A stretch of 64,000 bases of DNA from CAZMGG01 sp964565715 (GTDB taxonomy: Bacteria > Planctomycetota > UBA1135 > UBA2386), in the NCBI GenBank assembly GCA_964565715.1, contig CAZMGG010000013.1, forward strand, positions 7,899 to 71,898. The letters run 5' to 3'. The translations under genes and the position numbers were made by a program. This document shows positions 34,370 to 45,011 of this stretch, one piece after another. Under the pieces are notes generated by a model, which saw only the letters and a list, made by a program, of their open reading frames with translations, did not search any database and was not told the origin of the DNA. How positions within the stretch are numbered: the first letter of the stretch is position 1; the number at the start of each line of letters is the position of its first letter.

Positions 34370-36249
34370 AGCTTCACCCAGATCGCTTCCGATGGGATGC
34401 CCCCATTGGTGACTGCGAACAACATGTAATAGCCGCGGGGCGCAAGGGTCTCTCCGGGAACGGTGAACTGCACCTGAGTCGCTGTGACTGGAGTGACCGC
34501 CATCTCGAAGTAGCGCTGGTGCATGTCGCTGTGGTGCGTCACCGAGCCTGGTGCCATGAGCACGACCTTCTGCACCGCGACGCCGATCGGATTGCCAGCC
34601 AACGTGCAGGTCAGGTTGTAGCCACCCGCCCCATTGCTGAGCGAATACGTCCCCCCCACCGGCGTCACGTTGGTGATGGTCACGCCCGTCGGACGGGGCG
34701 CACCCCCGGTCAGGTAGTGCGGCGAGAAGACCTCGTAGTCCCAGGTGATGGGATAGGCCGGATCCCGGTGGTTGTTGCCTCCCGCGACCAGCACCCGACC
34801 GTCGGGCAGAAGCAACGCCGTGGAGTGGTAGTCCCTCGGCGACGCCGCGGCGGGCTGCAGCGACCAGGCACCGTTGCGGAACACCTCGGGCTCGAGCACC
34901 CAGGCCTTGTTGATGCTCGCATCGTTGTTGCCGTTGGACCACTGATGCACCCCGCCCACCACCAGCACCGAACCATCGGGCAGGATGACCGCGTTGTGTC
35001 GGTTGCGGGATCGATGCAGCGACGGCTGGTTCCCCCAGGCGCCACTGAATGGCCCGGCCCCGATGCAGGCCTCCACCGAAGTGGTCGTGACGCCTGCGGC
35101 GAGCCCACCGATGCGCACCATGACGTCGTTGAGTCCGCCGAGGTTGGGATACAGGACACTGGATCCGTCGTGGCGGAGCTGTGAGGCAGGACCGGGTTGG
35201 CCCGAGGACAGGTCCCACCCCTGGGTCCACGGCGGGACCGCTGGCGTCGGCGCATCGTGATTGATCCGCGCCGATCGCGGCACGGGTCCAGAGACGAACA
35301 CCTTGCCGTCGCTCAACAGGTGGGCGCGTGGATACTCGAGCAGCCAGTCGAACTCGGGGCTGCTGGTCGGCTGGATGCCGGGGCCCCAGAATGTACGCAG
35401 GTTGCTGACGATGTCGGGTGCCAGGGGGGCCGCCGGCGCCGCTACGGTGCTCGCGCGCACGACCAAGGCCTCGTAGGTGTTCCAGGTCGGATTGCTGGCG
35501 CTTGAACCTCCTACCACTGCCGAACCACCAAGCACCAGCGCCATCTCGATCCCTTGCGGGTCCTGGGCCGATATGGTGCGCGGCAGGCGATGGACCCGCA
35601 CCACGGTCGGGTAGTAGCGGTTGTCGGCCAGCAGCGGCCCACGCGACCAGCGACCCAGGTCGTTGTAGAGCGGCTGCGTCGATCCCGGCAGCGGGAATGC
35701 CTCGCTGATGCGGTCCGGGTCGAACAGGAACGTGAGATTCCCAGAGAACTGATTCAGTCCGGTCGTGGTGTATTGGAAGTAGGTACCGCCGGCGACGATC
35801 AGATCGCCCTCCTGCGACCACGCGTGTCCCGAGCAGAACAGATCACCGCCGAAGACTGATGGCGGCACCGTCGGTCCCAACGAGTTGATCGGCAGGAAGA
35901 AGTTCCGGAACCTGGGCCCGGTCGGAGCAACTGCCGGATCGACGATCGACCAGGACTGGAACGACCAGTAGTTCTGGTGGAAGGGATCCGCCCGCCCGAC
36001 CGCCGGCGTGATGTCCCACACCACGACCTTGCCGCGATGCGGCCCCTTCGGGATGAGCGACATGTGCACCGCGTTGAACGTCGGCGTGGTCGTGTTGGCG
36101 AGCAAGGGCCACTGGGGCGGGACCGGCGACGTGGCGAACGGCGTCCTGGCGTCAGTGCCGTTGGCGGTGGCGTGCTCGTGGTTGAACGCCTGGGTCCACG
36201 CTCCCTGCGACTGGGTTCGCCCTACTCCGGGAACGACCAGCAGCCCCAA
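34366..36249 (-). CDS. galactose/glyoxal oxidase-like copper radical oxidase, body out of frame with its ATG
   Basis: A kelch-propeller plus C-terminal DUF1929 (galactose-oxidase E-set) protein. Counting from the in-frame TTG at 36249, the copper-radical residues appear conserved: Cys139 (DLFCSGHAW) and Tyr213 (RYYPTVV) for the thioether cofactor, Tyr474-His475 (PRDYHST) and His572 (SVTHHSDMH) as copper ligands. Known members oxidise primary alcohols or aldehydes and yield H2O2. The TTG is not a convincing start: no Shine-Dalgarno, and half of the signal-like stretch LTSLILLGLLVVPGVG lies before it. A good Shine-Dalgarno and ATG exist at 36346 but are one base out of frame across a CTCAC repeat; one extra unit would join them. 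In the present frame that ATG gives a product ending at 36152. Confidence 0.85.
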   Translation of the reverse strand: MGLLVVPGVGRTQSQGAWTQAFNHEHATANGTDARTPFATSPVPPQWPLLANTTTPTFNAVHMSLIPKGPHRGKVVVWDITPAVGRADPFHQNYWSFQSWSIVDPAVAPTGPRFRNFFLPINSLGPTVPPSVFGGDLFCSGHAWSQEGDLIVAGGTYFQYTTTGLNQFSGNLTFLFDPDRISEAFPLPGSTQPLYNDLGRWSRGPLLADNRYYPTVVRVHRLPRTISAQDPQGIEMALVLGGSAVVGGSSASNPTWNTYEALVVRASTVAAPAAPLAPDIVSNLRTFWGPGIQPTSSPEFDWLLEYPRAHLLSDGKVFVSGPVPRSARINHDAPTPAVPPWTQGWDLSSGQPGPASQLRHDGSSVLYPNLGGLNDVMVRIGGLAAGVTTTSVEACIGAGPFSGAWGNQPSLHRSRNRHNAVILPDGSVLVVGGVHQWSNGNNDASINKAWVLEPEVFRNGAWSLQPAAASPRDYHSTALLLPDGRVLVAGGNNHRDPAYPITWDYEVFSPHYLTGGAPRPTGVTITNVTPVGGTYSLSNGAGGYNLTCTLAGNPIGVAVQKVVLMAPGSVTHHSDMHQRYFEMAVTPVTATQVQFTVPGETLAPRGYYMLFAVTNGGIPSEAIWVKL

Positions 36250-36257
36250 GAGGATGA

Positions 36258-36292
36258 GTGAGGTGAGGTGAGGTGAGGTGAGGTGAGGTGAG
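36258..36292. repeat. pentanucleotide tract (AGGTG/CACCT)n in oxidase signal-peptide region
   Basis: A 35-base perfect period-5 tract: six complete AGGTG units (36261-36290) plus partial units at both ends. It lies between the probable ATG (36346, preceded by AAGGAG at 6-base spacing) and the oxidase body. Distance ATG-to-body is 97 bases, out of frame by one; adding one unit or removing two restores the frame. Confidence 0.95.
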
Positions 36293-36548
36293 TACTCGCC
36301 TCACGGCCTCACGCAGCCATTCGCTTCGGGAATTCGTCACGTGCATCGGATTCTCCTTCGATCCTCCGGCTCCGGGAGCTTCCGGATGGCGGAAGGACTC
36401 GGGCAGGATCCGGCCCCCCGAACCATCCGTCAAGCCACCCCCCGTCGGTCCAGGGCCAACCCCCTATCGACGTTCGCGCCCGATACCGACAGTCCGACCG
36501 ACGCCCTTCAAGAGTCGTCCGACCCGATACGAGCCGACCATGCGCCGC

Positions 36549-37919
36549 CTACTTCGCCCGCAGCACCCCGGTCACCGCCAGCTCCAGCAACCCCGGCTCG
36601 CCGGCCCCGCACGACAGGTACCGCACGATCCCCTGGCGGTCGATCACCACCAGCGTCGGGATGCCGGAGACCTGGTAGGCCTGGCTGTTGACGCCGGACC
36701 CGGCGATCCCAAGCGGGTAGTTGAGCTGCATGTCCTGGTGGAAGTCCTGCACGTGCGCCGGGTAGTCCTCCGGCGCGATCGGTCGCACCGCCGCGCGCTC
36801 CGACACGTCGTAGCCGTAGTCCTCGACCTTGCACGGCCCGATCACCTGCAGGTCGTCGGGATGCGCCATCTGCAGCGCCACCAGGTGCGGCATCGCCTTG
36901 CGGCACGGCTCGCACCACGGCTGCCAGAAGTCCAGCACCACCACCTTGCCGCGCAGCGCCGCCAGCGTGTCGTCGCCTTCGACCTTGCCGCCGACCCAGT
37001 GGTCGAAGCGCACCGCCGGCGCCGGCTTGCCGAGGAACGGCGCCGCCGCGGCCACGTAGCGCCGCTGGTTCCGGTCGACCGCCGAACCGGTGGCGCCGTC
37101 CGGCGGCGGGGCCGCCAGGAAGTCGCGCACCAGCGCCGCACCCTGGTCGAACTCGCCGCGGTGGGTGCAGAGCGCCAGCTGCACCAGCACCGCCCAGGCC
37201 TGGTGGTCCGGCCAGGCGGCGGGGTCCTTGCGGATCGCGTCGACCTGCTCCTGCGCCGCGGCCAGCTCGCCGCGGTGGATCGCCGCCACGACGCCGAAGG
37301 TCACCGCCGCGGTGCGGCAGGCCGGCGCCGGGTCCCTGGCCAGCGCCTCGAGGTGCGCCTGCAGGCGATCCCAGGCGCCGAGCGCGATGAGGGTGCGCGG
37401 GTAGTAGCTGGTGCGGACGCTGGGATTGCGGCGGGCAGATCCCTGGGCGTCCTCGGCGGCGATGGTCTTCTGCATCCAGTCGGCGGCCAGCGCCTCGTCC
37501 TTGCTGTTCATCGCCGCGATGCACAGCGAACCCATGGTCTGCAGGTCCGGGGCCTGCGGGTCGCCCTGCTGCAGGCTGCGGGCGTAGGCGTCCACCGCCG
37601 CGCGGTAGTCGCGGCCCTGCTCGTGGACCCGGGCCAGCAGCAGCCAGCTCGCCGCCGACAGGTCGTTCCGGCTGCCGAAGTCGCGGAGCAGCGCTGCCCG
37701 GGCTGTTTCGGCGGCCGCCTGCAGCTCCTGCAGGGCGGGTGACGGCACGCCGCCCTTCTTCAGCTCGCCCGACTGCCGCGCCTGCAGCATGGCCTCGGTC
37801 AGCGCCTTGTGCTTCTGCTGGTAGCCCGCGTGGGCGGCCCTCAGTTCGGCGTCGGCGGACTGGGCCGGCAGGACGGCGGCCAGGGCAGCGAACAGGACGG
37901 CGCACCGGAGCCGGAGCAT
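36549..37919 (-). CDS. exported TPR-thioredoxin (TlpA-like) protein
   Basis: 456 residues from the ATG at 37919. Signal peptide MLRLRCAVLFAALAAVLPAQS. About 250 residues of TPR-like helices follow (LSAASWLLLARVHEQGRDYRAAVDAYARSL and neighbours, read as short helices). The C-terminal redoxin domain has VVVLDFWQPWCEPCRKAMPHL with a CEPC active site and VSGIPTLVVIDRQGIV with the cis-Pro. A periplasmic thiol-disulfide reductase or isomerase role is likely. It sits 26 bases downstream of the glutaredoxin-like selenoprotein gene on the same strand, so two thiol-redox proteins are linked. Confidence 0.87.
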   Translation of the reverse strand: MLRLRCAVLFAALAAVLPAQSADAELRAAHAGYQQKHKALTEAMLQARQSGELKKGGVPSPALQELQAAAETARAALLRDFGSRNDLSAASWLLLARVHEQGRDYRAAVDAYARSLQQGDPQAPDLQTMGSLCIAAMNSKDEALAADWMQKTIAAEDAQGSARRNPSVRTSYYPRTLIALGAWDRLQAHLEALARDPAPACRTAAVTFGVVAAIHRGELAAAQEQVDAIRKDPAAWPDHQAWAVLVQLALCTHRGEFDQGAALVRDFLAAPPPDGATGSAVDRNQRRYVAAAAPFLGKPAPAVRFDHWVGGKVEGDDTLAALRGKVVVLDFWQPWCEPCRKAMPHLVALQMAHPDDLQVIGPCKVEDYGYDVSERAAVRPIAPEDYPAHVQDFHQDMQLNYPLGIAGSGVNSQAYQVSGIPTLVVIDRQGIVRYLSCGAGEPGLLELAVTGVLRAK

Positions 37920-37945
37920 GGGCGTGTTACGGAGCGGACGCCCGG

Positions 37946-38185
37946 TCAGGCCAGCGCCGCCTCGATCTTCTTGAAGTCGGCGCCGACGATCGGCGGGCCG
38001 CCGTCGATGCGCGTGACGGGGATCGACATGATGCCCATCTCCACCATCTCGTCGCGCGCCGTGGCGTCGGCGTGCACGTCCTTGATCTGGAACTTCAGGC
38101 CCTTCTTGGTGAGGAACTCCTTCACCTTGGTGCAGGCGCCTCAACCGGCGCCGCTGTAGACGACGATGCTCTTCTGGTTGGTCAT
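37946..38185 (-). CDS. glutaredoxin-like selenoprotein (UxxC), TGA at 38141-38143 read as Sec
   Basis: From the ATG at 38185, preceded by AGGA, the frame reads MTNQKSIVVYSGAG, then TGA, then GACTKVKEFLTKKGLKF and on to IMSIPVTRIDGGPPI and FKKIEAALA, stop at 37946. The 79-residue product is a complete glutaredoxin fold: first strand, active-site helix, cis-Pro in SIPVT, terminal helix. TGA falls exactly at the first position of CxxC, giving U-G-A-C. A SECIS-like hairpin follows (38108-38126). Without readthrough only 14 residues would be made. The alternative, a Cys-to-stop mutation, would not predict the hairpin, and the downstream frame shows no other decay. Selenocysteine machinery (selA, selB, selC, selD) is not in the window and must be found elsewhere. 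Confidence 0.8.
38108..38126 (-). promoter_or_regulatory. candidate bacterial SECIS hairpin
   Basis: On the minus strand GGUGA-A-GG-AGUU-CC-UCACC folds as a 5-bp stem, a bulged A, a 2-bp upper stem and the AGUU loop. The loop begins 22 bases after the UGA and has G as its second base. Bacterial SECIS elements are recognised by a small hairpin at about this distance with a G in the first two loop bases and a bulge below the loop. Confidence 0.6.
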
Positions 38186-38333
38186 GTTTCCTCCGCGGGG
38201 CGGCGGCGGGATGCCGCCGGCCGTTCGGTGAGGGGCGAGGGTAGGACGCGGGCCGGCCCAGGCAAGAAAACCCGCGGCGCCGCGGCAGATCGGCCACCGC
38301 CGGGCCAATACCCCTCTCCCCCCGAGAGGTCCC

Positions 38334-40793
38334 ATGCTCACGCTCGCCGTCCTGCTGTCCCTCACCGCCCCCCAGGAACCTGCCCACCACCCCGGCGCCG
38401 CGCCGAGCCTGCTCGCCGTGCCGCTGGCCTTCGAGCAGCACCCGGAAGCCCGGGGCGACTGCTACCTGGCGCGCCTCGGCGGCCACGCGATCGTGCTCCG
38501 CCCCGCCGGGGCCACCTTGCGCCTGCACGGCCCCGACGATGCCACCGCCGAGCTGACGATCACCTTCCCCGGCGCCGCAGCGGATGCGCCGCTGTCCGGC
38601 GAGGCGCGCACCGCGCGCACCGTGCATTGCCTGCTGGGCGATGACCCGACCCGCTGGCGGCGCGACCTCGCCACCTTCCGCACCGTGCGCCAGCGCGAGC
38701 TGTGGCCCGGCATCGACGTGCTCTGGCACGGCCGGGCCGGCGCCCTCGAGTACGACTTCGTCGTGGCGCCCGGCGCCGATCCGGCGCCGATCCGGGTGCG
38801 CTTCGGCGGCGGCACGCCGACGCTGGCCAGCAACGGCGACCTGCTGCTCTCCACCGCGGCCGGCGAGGTGCGCCACCGCGCGCCGGTGGCGTTCCAGGAA
38901 GACGATGGGGAACGCACCGCCGTCGCCGCCCGCTACCGCCTCGGCGACAACGGCGGGGTCGCGCTCGAACTCGGCGCCTACGACCGCAGCCGCGAGCTGG
39001 TGATCGATCCGGTGATCCACTACCTGGCGCGCCTGGACGGCCTGGTCAACAGCGTGGCCACCGACCAGGCCTGCCGGGTCGCGGTGGACGCCCAGGGCCA
39101 CGTGGTGGTGGCGTTCGGCACCAGCACGCCGGACCTGCCGACCCGCAATCCGATCCAGGCGACGCCCGGCAACAACACCGACGTGTTCGTGGCGCGCTTC
39201 AACCAGGCCGGCACCGACCTGGTGTTCGCCACCTACCTGGGCGGCCGGGCCGCCGACAACCCCGGCGGCGTGGCGATCCTGCCGGGCGGCGACATCGTCG
39301 TGGCGTGCCGCACCGGCTCGCCGGACTACCCGCTGCTGAACCCGGCCTTCGCCGGGCCGCTGGCGGCGCAGAGCGTGGCCGCGGGCGTCACCGTGCTGTC
39401 CCCGACCGGCGCCCTGCAGTGGTCGACGTTCTTCACGCTGCCCACCACCACCAATGCGCCGGCCACCGACGTGGCCACCGATGCGCTCGGCAACGTGGTG
39501 GTCTGCGGCCACACCAACACGCTGAACCTGCCGATGGGCGCGACGGCGTTCCAGGGCCAGCGCAGCGGCGTCACCGATGCCTGGCTGGCCCGCTTCAGCG
39601 GCGGCGGCGGCTTCCTCGGCGGCACCTACTTCGGCCTCACCGGCGTCAACGAGGCGCTGGACGTGGCGGTGGCGGCGAACGGCAGCATCTGCGTCGGCGG
39701 CCGCATCCGGCTCGGCACGGTGCCGATCCAGGGCGGCTTCCAGGGGACCCACGGCGGCGGCACCTTCGACGCCTGGCTCGCGGTGTTCAACGCGAACCTG
39801 AGCGCCCTGCAGTACAGCACCTACGTCGGCGGCTCGGCCAACGAGGCCGAGTTCGGCTTCGAGCAGCTCGGCATCGCGGTCGACGCCCGCGGCCATGTCG
39901 CCATGGCCAGCGCCACCACCTCCAGCAACCTGCCGGTGTCGCCTGGCGCGTGGCAGACGGCGTACCGCGGCTCCCGCGACGGCTTCGTGGTGAAGGTGGA
40001 TCCGTCGCTGCAGGGGGCGGCGTCACGGCTGTTCTGCACCTATCTGGGCGGCATCGGCAATGACGGCCTCGCCGACGTGGCCATGGACAGCCAGGGCCAT
40101 TGCTACCTGGCCGGCGGCACCACCTCGACGGACCTGCCGTTCGTGCATCCGCTGCGCGCCCACTCGGGCAACACGCTGCAGAGCGACGGCCTGGTGGCGG
40201 TGCTGGACGGCGGCGGCCAGGCCCTGCGCTTCGCGACGTCGCTCGGTGCCAACCTGGCCGTGGAAGGCATCGCGCTCGGCGCCGACGGCCTCATGGCACT
40301 GGCCGGCACCGGCAACGCCTTCGGCATCCCGGTGACGCCCGGCGCCTTCCAGCCCGGCGGCAACAGCGCCGGCGGCGCGATCTTCGCCGCGCGTCTCGAA
40401 CTGTTCACCGCCGGCCGCGACGGCTACGGCCAGGGCCACGCCGGCACGCTCGGCGTGCCGACCATCGCCGCCAGCGCTGATCCGGTGCTGGGCCAGACCA
40501 TCGACATCCTGCTGGGCAACTCGTCGGGCCAGCCGAACTTCTGCGCGCTGGCGTTCGGCCTCAGCCAGGACGCGGCGCCGACCCCGCTCGGCGGCGTGCT
40601 GCTGGTCGGCTCGTTCCTGACCGCGCCGTTCACCGTGCCGTTGGCCGGCGCCGGCGGCACGTTCCCGCTGCCGATCCCCGCCAGCACGATCTTCTGCAAC
40701 ATGCCGGTGTTCGTGCAGAGCGCGCAGATCGACGCCGGCGCCAGCCACGGCGTGGCGTTCTCCAGGGGCCTGGCGCTGCGACTGGGCGTGTGA
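38334..40793 (+). CDS. exported SBBP-repeat beta-propeller protein
   Basis: 819 residues. The N-terminus MLTLAVLLSLTAPQEPA suggests a short signal. The first ~240 residues match the DUF7948-type N-domain that precedes SBBP propellers (WPGIDVLWHGRAGALEYDFVVAPGA). Blades carry the SBBP signature F.TYLGG: DLVFATYLGGRAAD, LQYSTYVGGSANE, RLFCTYLGGIGNDG, each followed by VA.DA.G..VV.G.T stretches. A ~110-residue C-terminal beta domain starts around GYGQGHAGTLGVPTI and recurs in other exported proteins of the window. Likely a secreted or surface scaffold; no catalytic motif. Confidence 0.85.
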   Translation: MLTLAVLLSLTAPQEPAHHPGAAPSLLAVPLAFEQHPEARGDCYLARLGGHAIVLRPAGATLRLHGPDDATAELTITFPGAAADAPLSGEARTARTVHCLLGDDPTRWRRDLATFRTVRQRELWPGIDVLWHGRAGALEYDFVVAPGADPAPIRVRFGGGTPTLASNGDLLLSTAAGEVRHRAPVAFQEDDGERTAVAARYRLGDNGGVALELGAYDRSRELVIDPVIHYLARLDGLVNSVATDQACRVAVDAQGHVVVAFGTSTPDLPTRNPIQATPGNNTDVFVARFNQAGTDLVFATYLGGRAADNPGGVAILPGGDIVVACRTGSPDYPLLNPAFAGPLAAQSVAAGVTVLSPTGALQWSTFFTLPTTTNAPATDVATDALGNVVVCGHTNTLNLPMGATAFQGQRSGVTDAWLARFSGGGGFLGGTYFGLTGVNEALDVAVAANGSICVGGRIRLGTVPIQGGFQGTHGGGTFDAWLAVFNANLSALQYSTYVGGSANEAEFGFEQLGIAVDARGHVAMASATTSSNLPVSPGAWQTAYRGSRDGFVVKVDPSLQGAASRLFCTYLGGIGNDGLADVAMDSQGHCYLAGGTTSTDLPFVHPLRAHSGNTLQSDGLVAVLDGGGQALRFATSLGANLAVEGIALGADGLMALAGTGNAFGIPVTPGAFQPGGNSAGGAIFAARLELFTAGRDGYGQGHAGTLGVPTIAASADPVLGQTIDILLGNSSGQPNFCALAFGLSQDAAPTPLGGVLLVGSFLTAPFTVPLAGAGGTFPLPIPASTIFCNMPVFVQSAQIDAGASHGVAFSRGLALRLGV

Positions 40794-40799
40794 GCCGGC

Positions 40800-41852
40800 T
40801 CAGCCGTCGTCGTCACAGCCGCCCAGGGCGCCGTGCGCGACGCCCCAGACCACGCCGGCGACCAGGACCGCATCGAGCGCGACGGCCACGGGTGTCAGCA
40901 GCACCCGCCACCACACGCCCGACGGCGCGCTGCGCCAGATCACCGTGCGCACGCTGGCCTCGCCATCGGCGATCGGCACGCGCCGGGATCCGGCGCTGTT
41001 CCGGCCCATGGCGAACGCGGCGTGCCCCGTCCAGCGCCACACCAGGATCGGCCAGGCCGGCGCGCAGTCGGCCGCGGCCAGCGCCAGGGCGGGACCGGCC
41101 CGCAGGCGGATCAGGGCGCTGCCGTCGACGGTGCAGCGGCGCACCAGCACCTCCAGGGGCGCCAGTTCGCGGCAGCGGGCGGCGAAGTCCGGGGCGGCCG
41201 CCGCCGCGGCGCCGAGCCGGGCCAGCTCCACCGGATCGGTCACCACCACGGCGTCGGGCCCGAGCACGCCGAGCAGCACGCTGAAGCCGCGGCCCGCGGC
41301 CCCCGGATCGCGTTCGAGCAGCCGTTCGTGCAGGTCGTCGAAGGGCTCTGGCAGCCGCCCCGGCGCGCGCCACGCCTCGACCAGCCCGAGGGCCCGGGCC
41401 TCGTCGGGCGAGGCGTGGCGCTCGAGCGCCGGCAGCGAGGTCTCCCCTTCCAGCACCAGGCGCGCCGTGCGCGCCACCGGATGCGCGAGCGGCTGTTCGT
41501 GCTGCAGCACCGCCCGCAGGCGCCGCAGGCCGAGGTCCGGCTCGAGCAGCGCGGTCGCCTGCCCGGCGGCCTGGCGGTCGTCCGGCAGCAGGGTGAACGG
41601 GACCTCGGGGCCGGGCGGCAGCTCGCGGGCCAGTTCGGTGGCCAGTCCCGTGAGGGGGCCGCTCACCTGCAGGGTCACGGTGCCGTCCGGGCCGATGGTC
41701 ACCGCCGGCACCGTGGCGGCGACCGCGCGATCCTCCCGTTGGTGGCTGTCGTGGTGGTGCCAGAGCAGCTGGGTGAGGCAGGACTGCAGGAGGACGAGAG
41801 GGACGAGGGCCGCACAGCGCAGGAGCACGGCCGGAGTGGGTTTCCCGAGCAT
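40800..41852 (-). CDS. lipoprotein with C-terminal membrane segment, function unknown
   Basis: 350 residues. The N-terminus MLGKPTPAVLLRCAALVPLVLLQSCLTQ carries a lipobox (LQSC). After a His-rich patch (HHHDSHQ) the middle is Ala/Leu-rich without recognised motifs. A hydrophobic stretch near the C-terminus (VALDAVLVAGVVWGVAHGA) may be a membrane segment, and the protein ends in an Asp tail (GCDDDG). It is 27 bases downstream of the cytochrome-containing membrane protein on the same strand, so it may belong to that operon. I do not recognise a family. Confidence 0.6.
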   Translation of the reverse strand: MLGKPTPAVLLRCAALVPLVLLQSCLTQLLWHHHDSHQREDRAVAATVPAVTIGPDGTVTLQVSGPLTGLATELARELPPGPEVPFTLLPDDRQAAGQATALLEPDLGLRRLRAVLQHEQPLAHPVARTARLVLEGETSLPALERHASPDEARALGLVEAWRAPGRLPEPFDDLHERLLERDPGAAGRGFSVLLGVLGPDAVVVTDPVELARLGAAAAAAPDFAARCRELAPLEVLVRRCTVDGSALIRLRAGPALALAAADCAPAWPILVWRWTGHAAFAMGRNSAGSRRVPIADGEASVRTVIWRSAPSGVWWRVLLTPVAVALDAVLVAGVVWGVAHGALGGCDDDG

Positions 41853-41879
41853 GGCGCGCCGCAGCGCGCACCGGGGATC

Positions 41880-43573
41880 TCAGTTGCGGGGCTTGACCGG
41901 GTACTTGCCGGGATCCTGCTGGAACGGCTTCGGGCAGTTGGGGCAGCAGAAGCCGATCGTGCGGCCCTCGTGCACCAGCGTGAAGGCCGGATCCACGGGC
42001 TTGCCGGACACCGGGCAGACATCGTTCACCGGCATCGCGGCCGGCGCGGGCAAGGGCTTCGTCGGGTCCGCCGCCGGGCCCGCCGGCGCGGGCGCCGGGC
42101 CGAGCTTCACCTCCGGCTCGATCTCCAGCACCGGGTCGCCGGAGCCGAGACCGGCGTCGACGACCAGGCCCTGCCGCTGCCGCAGCATCGAAACGGCCGC
42201 CTCGCCGAGCCCGGTGTTCCACAGATACACCTTCTCCAGCGCCGGCAACGCCAGCAGGTCGTCGCGCAACGCTTCCAGCAGCGGCGTCTCCGCCAGCACC
42301 AGCTCGCGCAACTGGCCGAGCCCGCGCAGATGCCGCAGCCCCGCCATCGTCACGCCGCTCGCGCGAAGGTCGAGCCGCCGCAGTCCGGTCATCGTGCCGA
42401 TCAGCGGCATCGACGCGTCGGTGACCCTGGTGCGGGCCAGCGACAGCTCGCCGATCACCGGCGCCAGATCCGTCAGCAGCCGCGCCGCCGCCGCGTCGTC
42501 GATCGTCTCGGCGACCGGCGCGCAGTCGATGCGCAGCAGGTCACTGCCCTGGCTCAGGGGGGCGGCATGCACCAGCGCCTCGGCGAGACGCGCCCGGGCC
42601 GCCTGCAGCACCGCCTGGCCCTCGCCCGGCGGCGGCGCCGGCGTCTTCGGCCTCTCGCCGGCCTTGTCGCCGTCGGGGTCCGGCGCCACCTGGGAAGGCG
42701 GCGGCTCGCCGTCGAAGCTGGCGCCCTCGTCAAGCCAGCGCCGCACCAGCTCCATCTGCTCGGGAGTGAGCTGCGGCTTGCCTTCCGGCGGCATCCGGTC
42801 GTCGTGCTCCAGCGGCAGGGTCATCCGCTCCCACAGGAAGCTCTTCGCCGCGTTGCCGGGCTCGATCACCGGGCCGTTCTCGCTGCCGGCCTTGATCGCG
42901 GTTGGCGAATCCAGGCGCAGATCGGCCTTGTGCTTCTTCGGGCCGTGGCACGACGCGCAGTACTTCTCCATCAATGGCGCGATGTCCCGCAGATAGGAGA
43001 CCTGGGCTGCGTTGGGCGTGGCCGCGCCATTGCCGGCAGGCACCACAGGCTGCACCGCCGGCGGCGGCTCGGGCTGCGGTCGCGGCTTCGGCGGAGGCTT
43101 CACCTTGCCCTCGAGCGCGTCCTGCAGCGGCCCGCTCAGGAAGTCGTCACCATGGGTGAGCGACGCGCCGTAGTGGCCCGCCGGCACCACCAGCAGGAGC
43201 GTCAGCGCGAGGCTCCAGCGATAGACCGCGCGGGAGGCGAACACCGACGCCAGGAGCGCCAGCAGGCCGCAGGCGCCGGCGGCGCAGACGCCGAGCACCT
43301 GATGCATGGTGAGCGCGTCGGCGTCGTAGCCGCCCTCGGCGGCCAGCTCGAGGCCGGAGACCGCGGCCAGGCCGGCGAACACCGCATTGAGCCAGAGCAG
43401 CACCAGGATCGCCGGACGCGGGAACCGGCGGCGCACGAGACCACCGCCGAGCTCGATCAGGGCCAGCACCGCCACCAGGGCCAGTGGGAAGTGCAGCACC
43501 AGCGGGTGGACGCGGCCGAGCACGATCCACCAGGGCGAGGGGCCGGCTTCCTGCGCCAATGACAGGAGCGCGC

Positions 43574-43577
<4 letters not shown>
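41880..43577 (-). CDS. multidomain membrane protein: DUF2231-like, planctomycete cytochrome, LRR and YHS/TRASH-like domains
   Basis: 565 residues from a GTG at 43577 that overlaps the DUF1501 stop (GTGA). Five or so N-terminal membrane helices (VHPLVLHFPLALVAVLALIELGG and following, a DUF2231-like pattern) are followed by a Pro-rich linker and a planctomycete-type cytochrome c domain with heme motif CASCH (LMEKYCASCHGPKKHKADL) and DDRMPPEGKPQLTPEQ supplying the distal Met. Next come leucine-rich repeats (LIGTMTGLRRLDLRASGVTMAGLRHL) and a C-terminal metal-binding module CPVSGKPVD...CCPNCPKPF. It would place a heme domain and a thiolate metal site outside the membrane; partners are the DUF1501 and DUF1549/1553 proteins upstream. 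Confidence 0.8.
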
Positions 43578-45004
<1,427 letters not shown>

Positions 45005-45011
45005 CGGGGCC

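Noticed and set aside
36258..36292. AGGTG repeats as a CRISPR-like or satellite array
   Set aside because: Units are five bases without spacers; a simple-sequence tract in a coding start region explains it better.
38141..38143. TGA in the glutaredoxin-like gene as a plain nonsense mutation
   Set aside because: It sits exactly at the redox cysteine, the rest of the gene is intact, and a SECIS-like hairpin follows at the right distance.
36549..39896. 1115-codon minus-strand open frame
   Set aside because: Only its last 456 codons encode a protein (the TPR-thioredoxin from 37919); the rest is shadow of the SBBP-propeller gene and of the selenoprotein in another frame.
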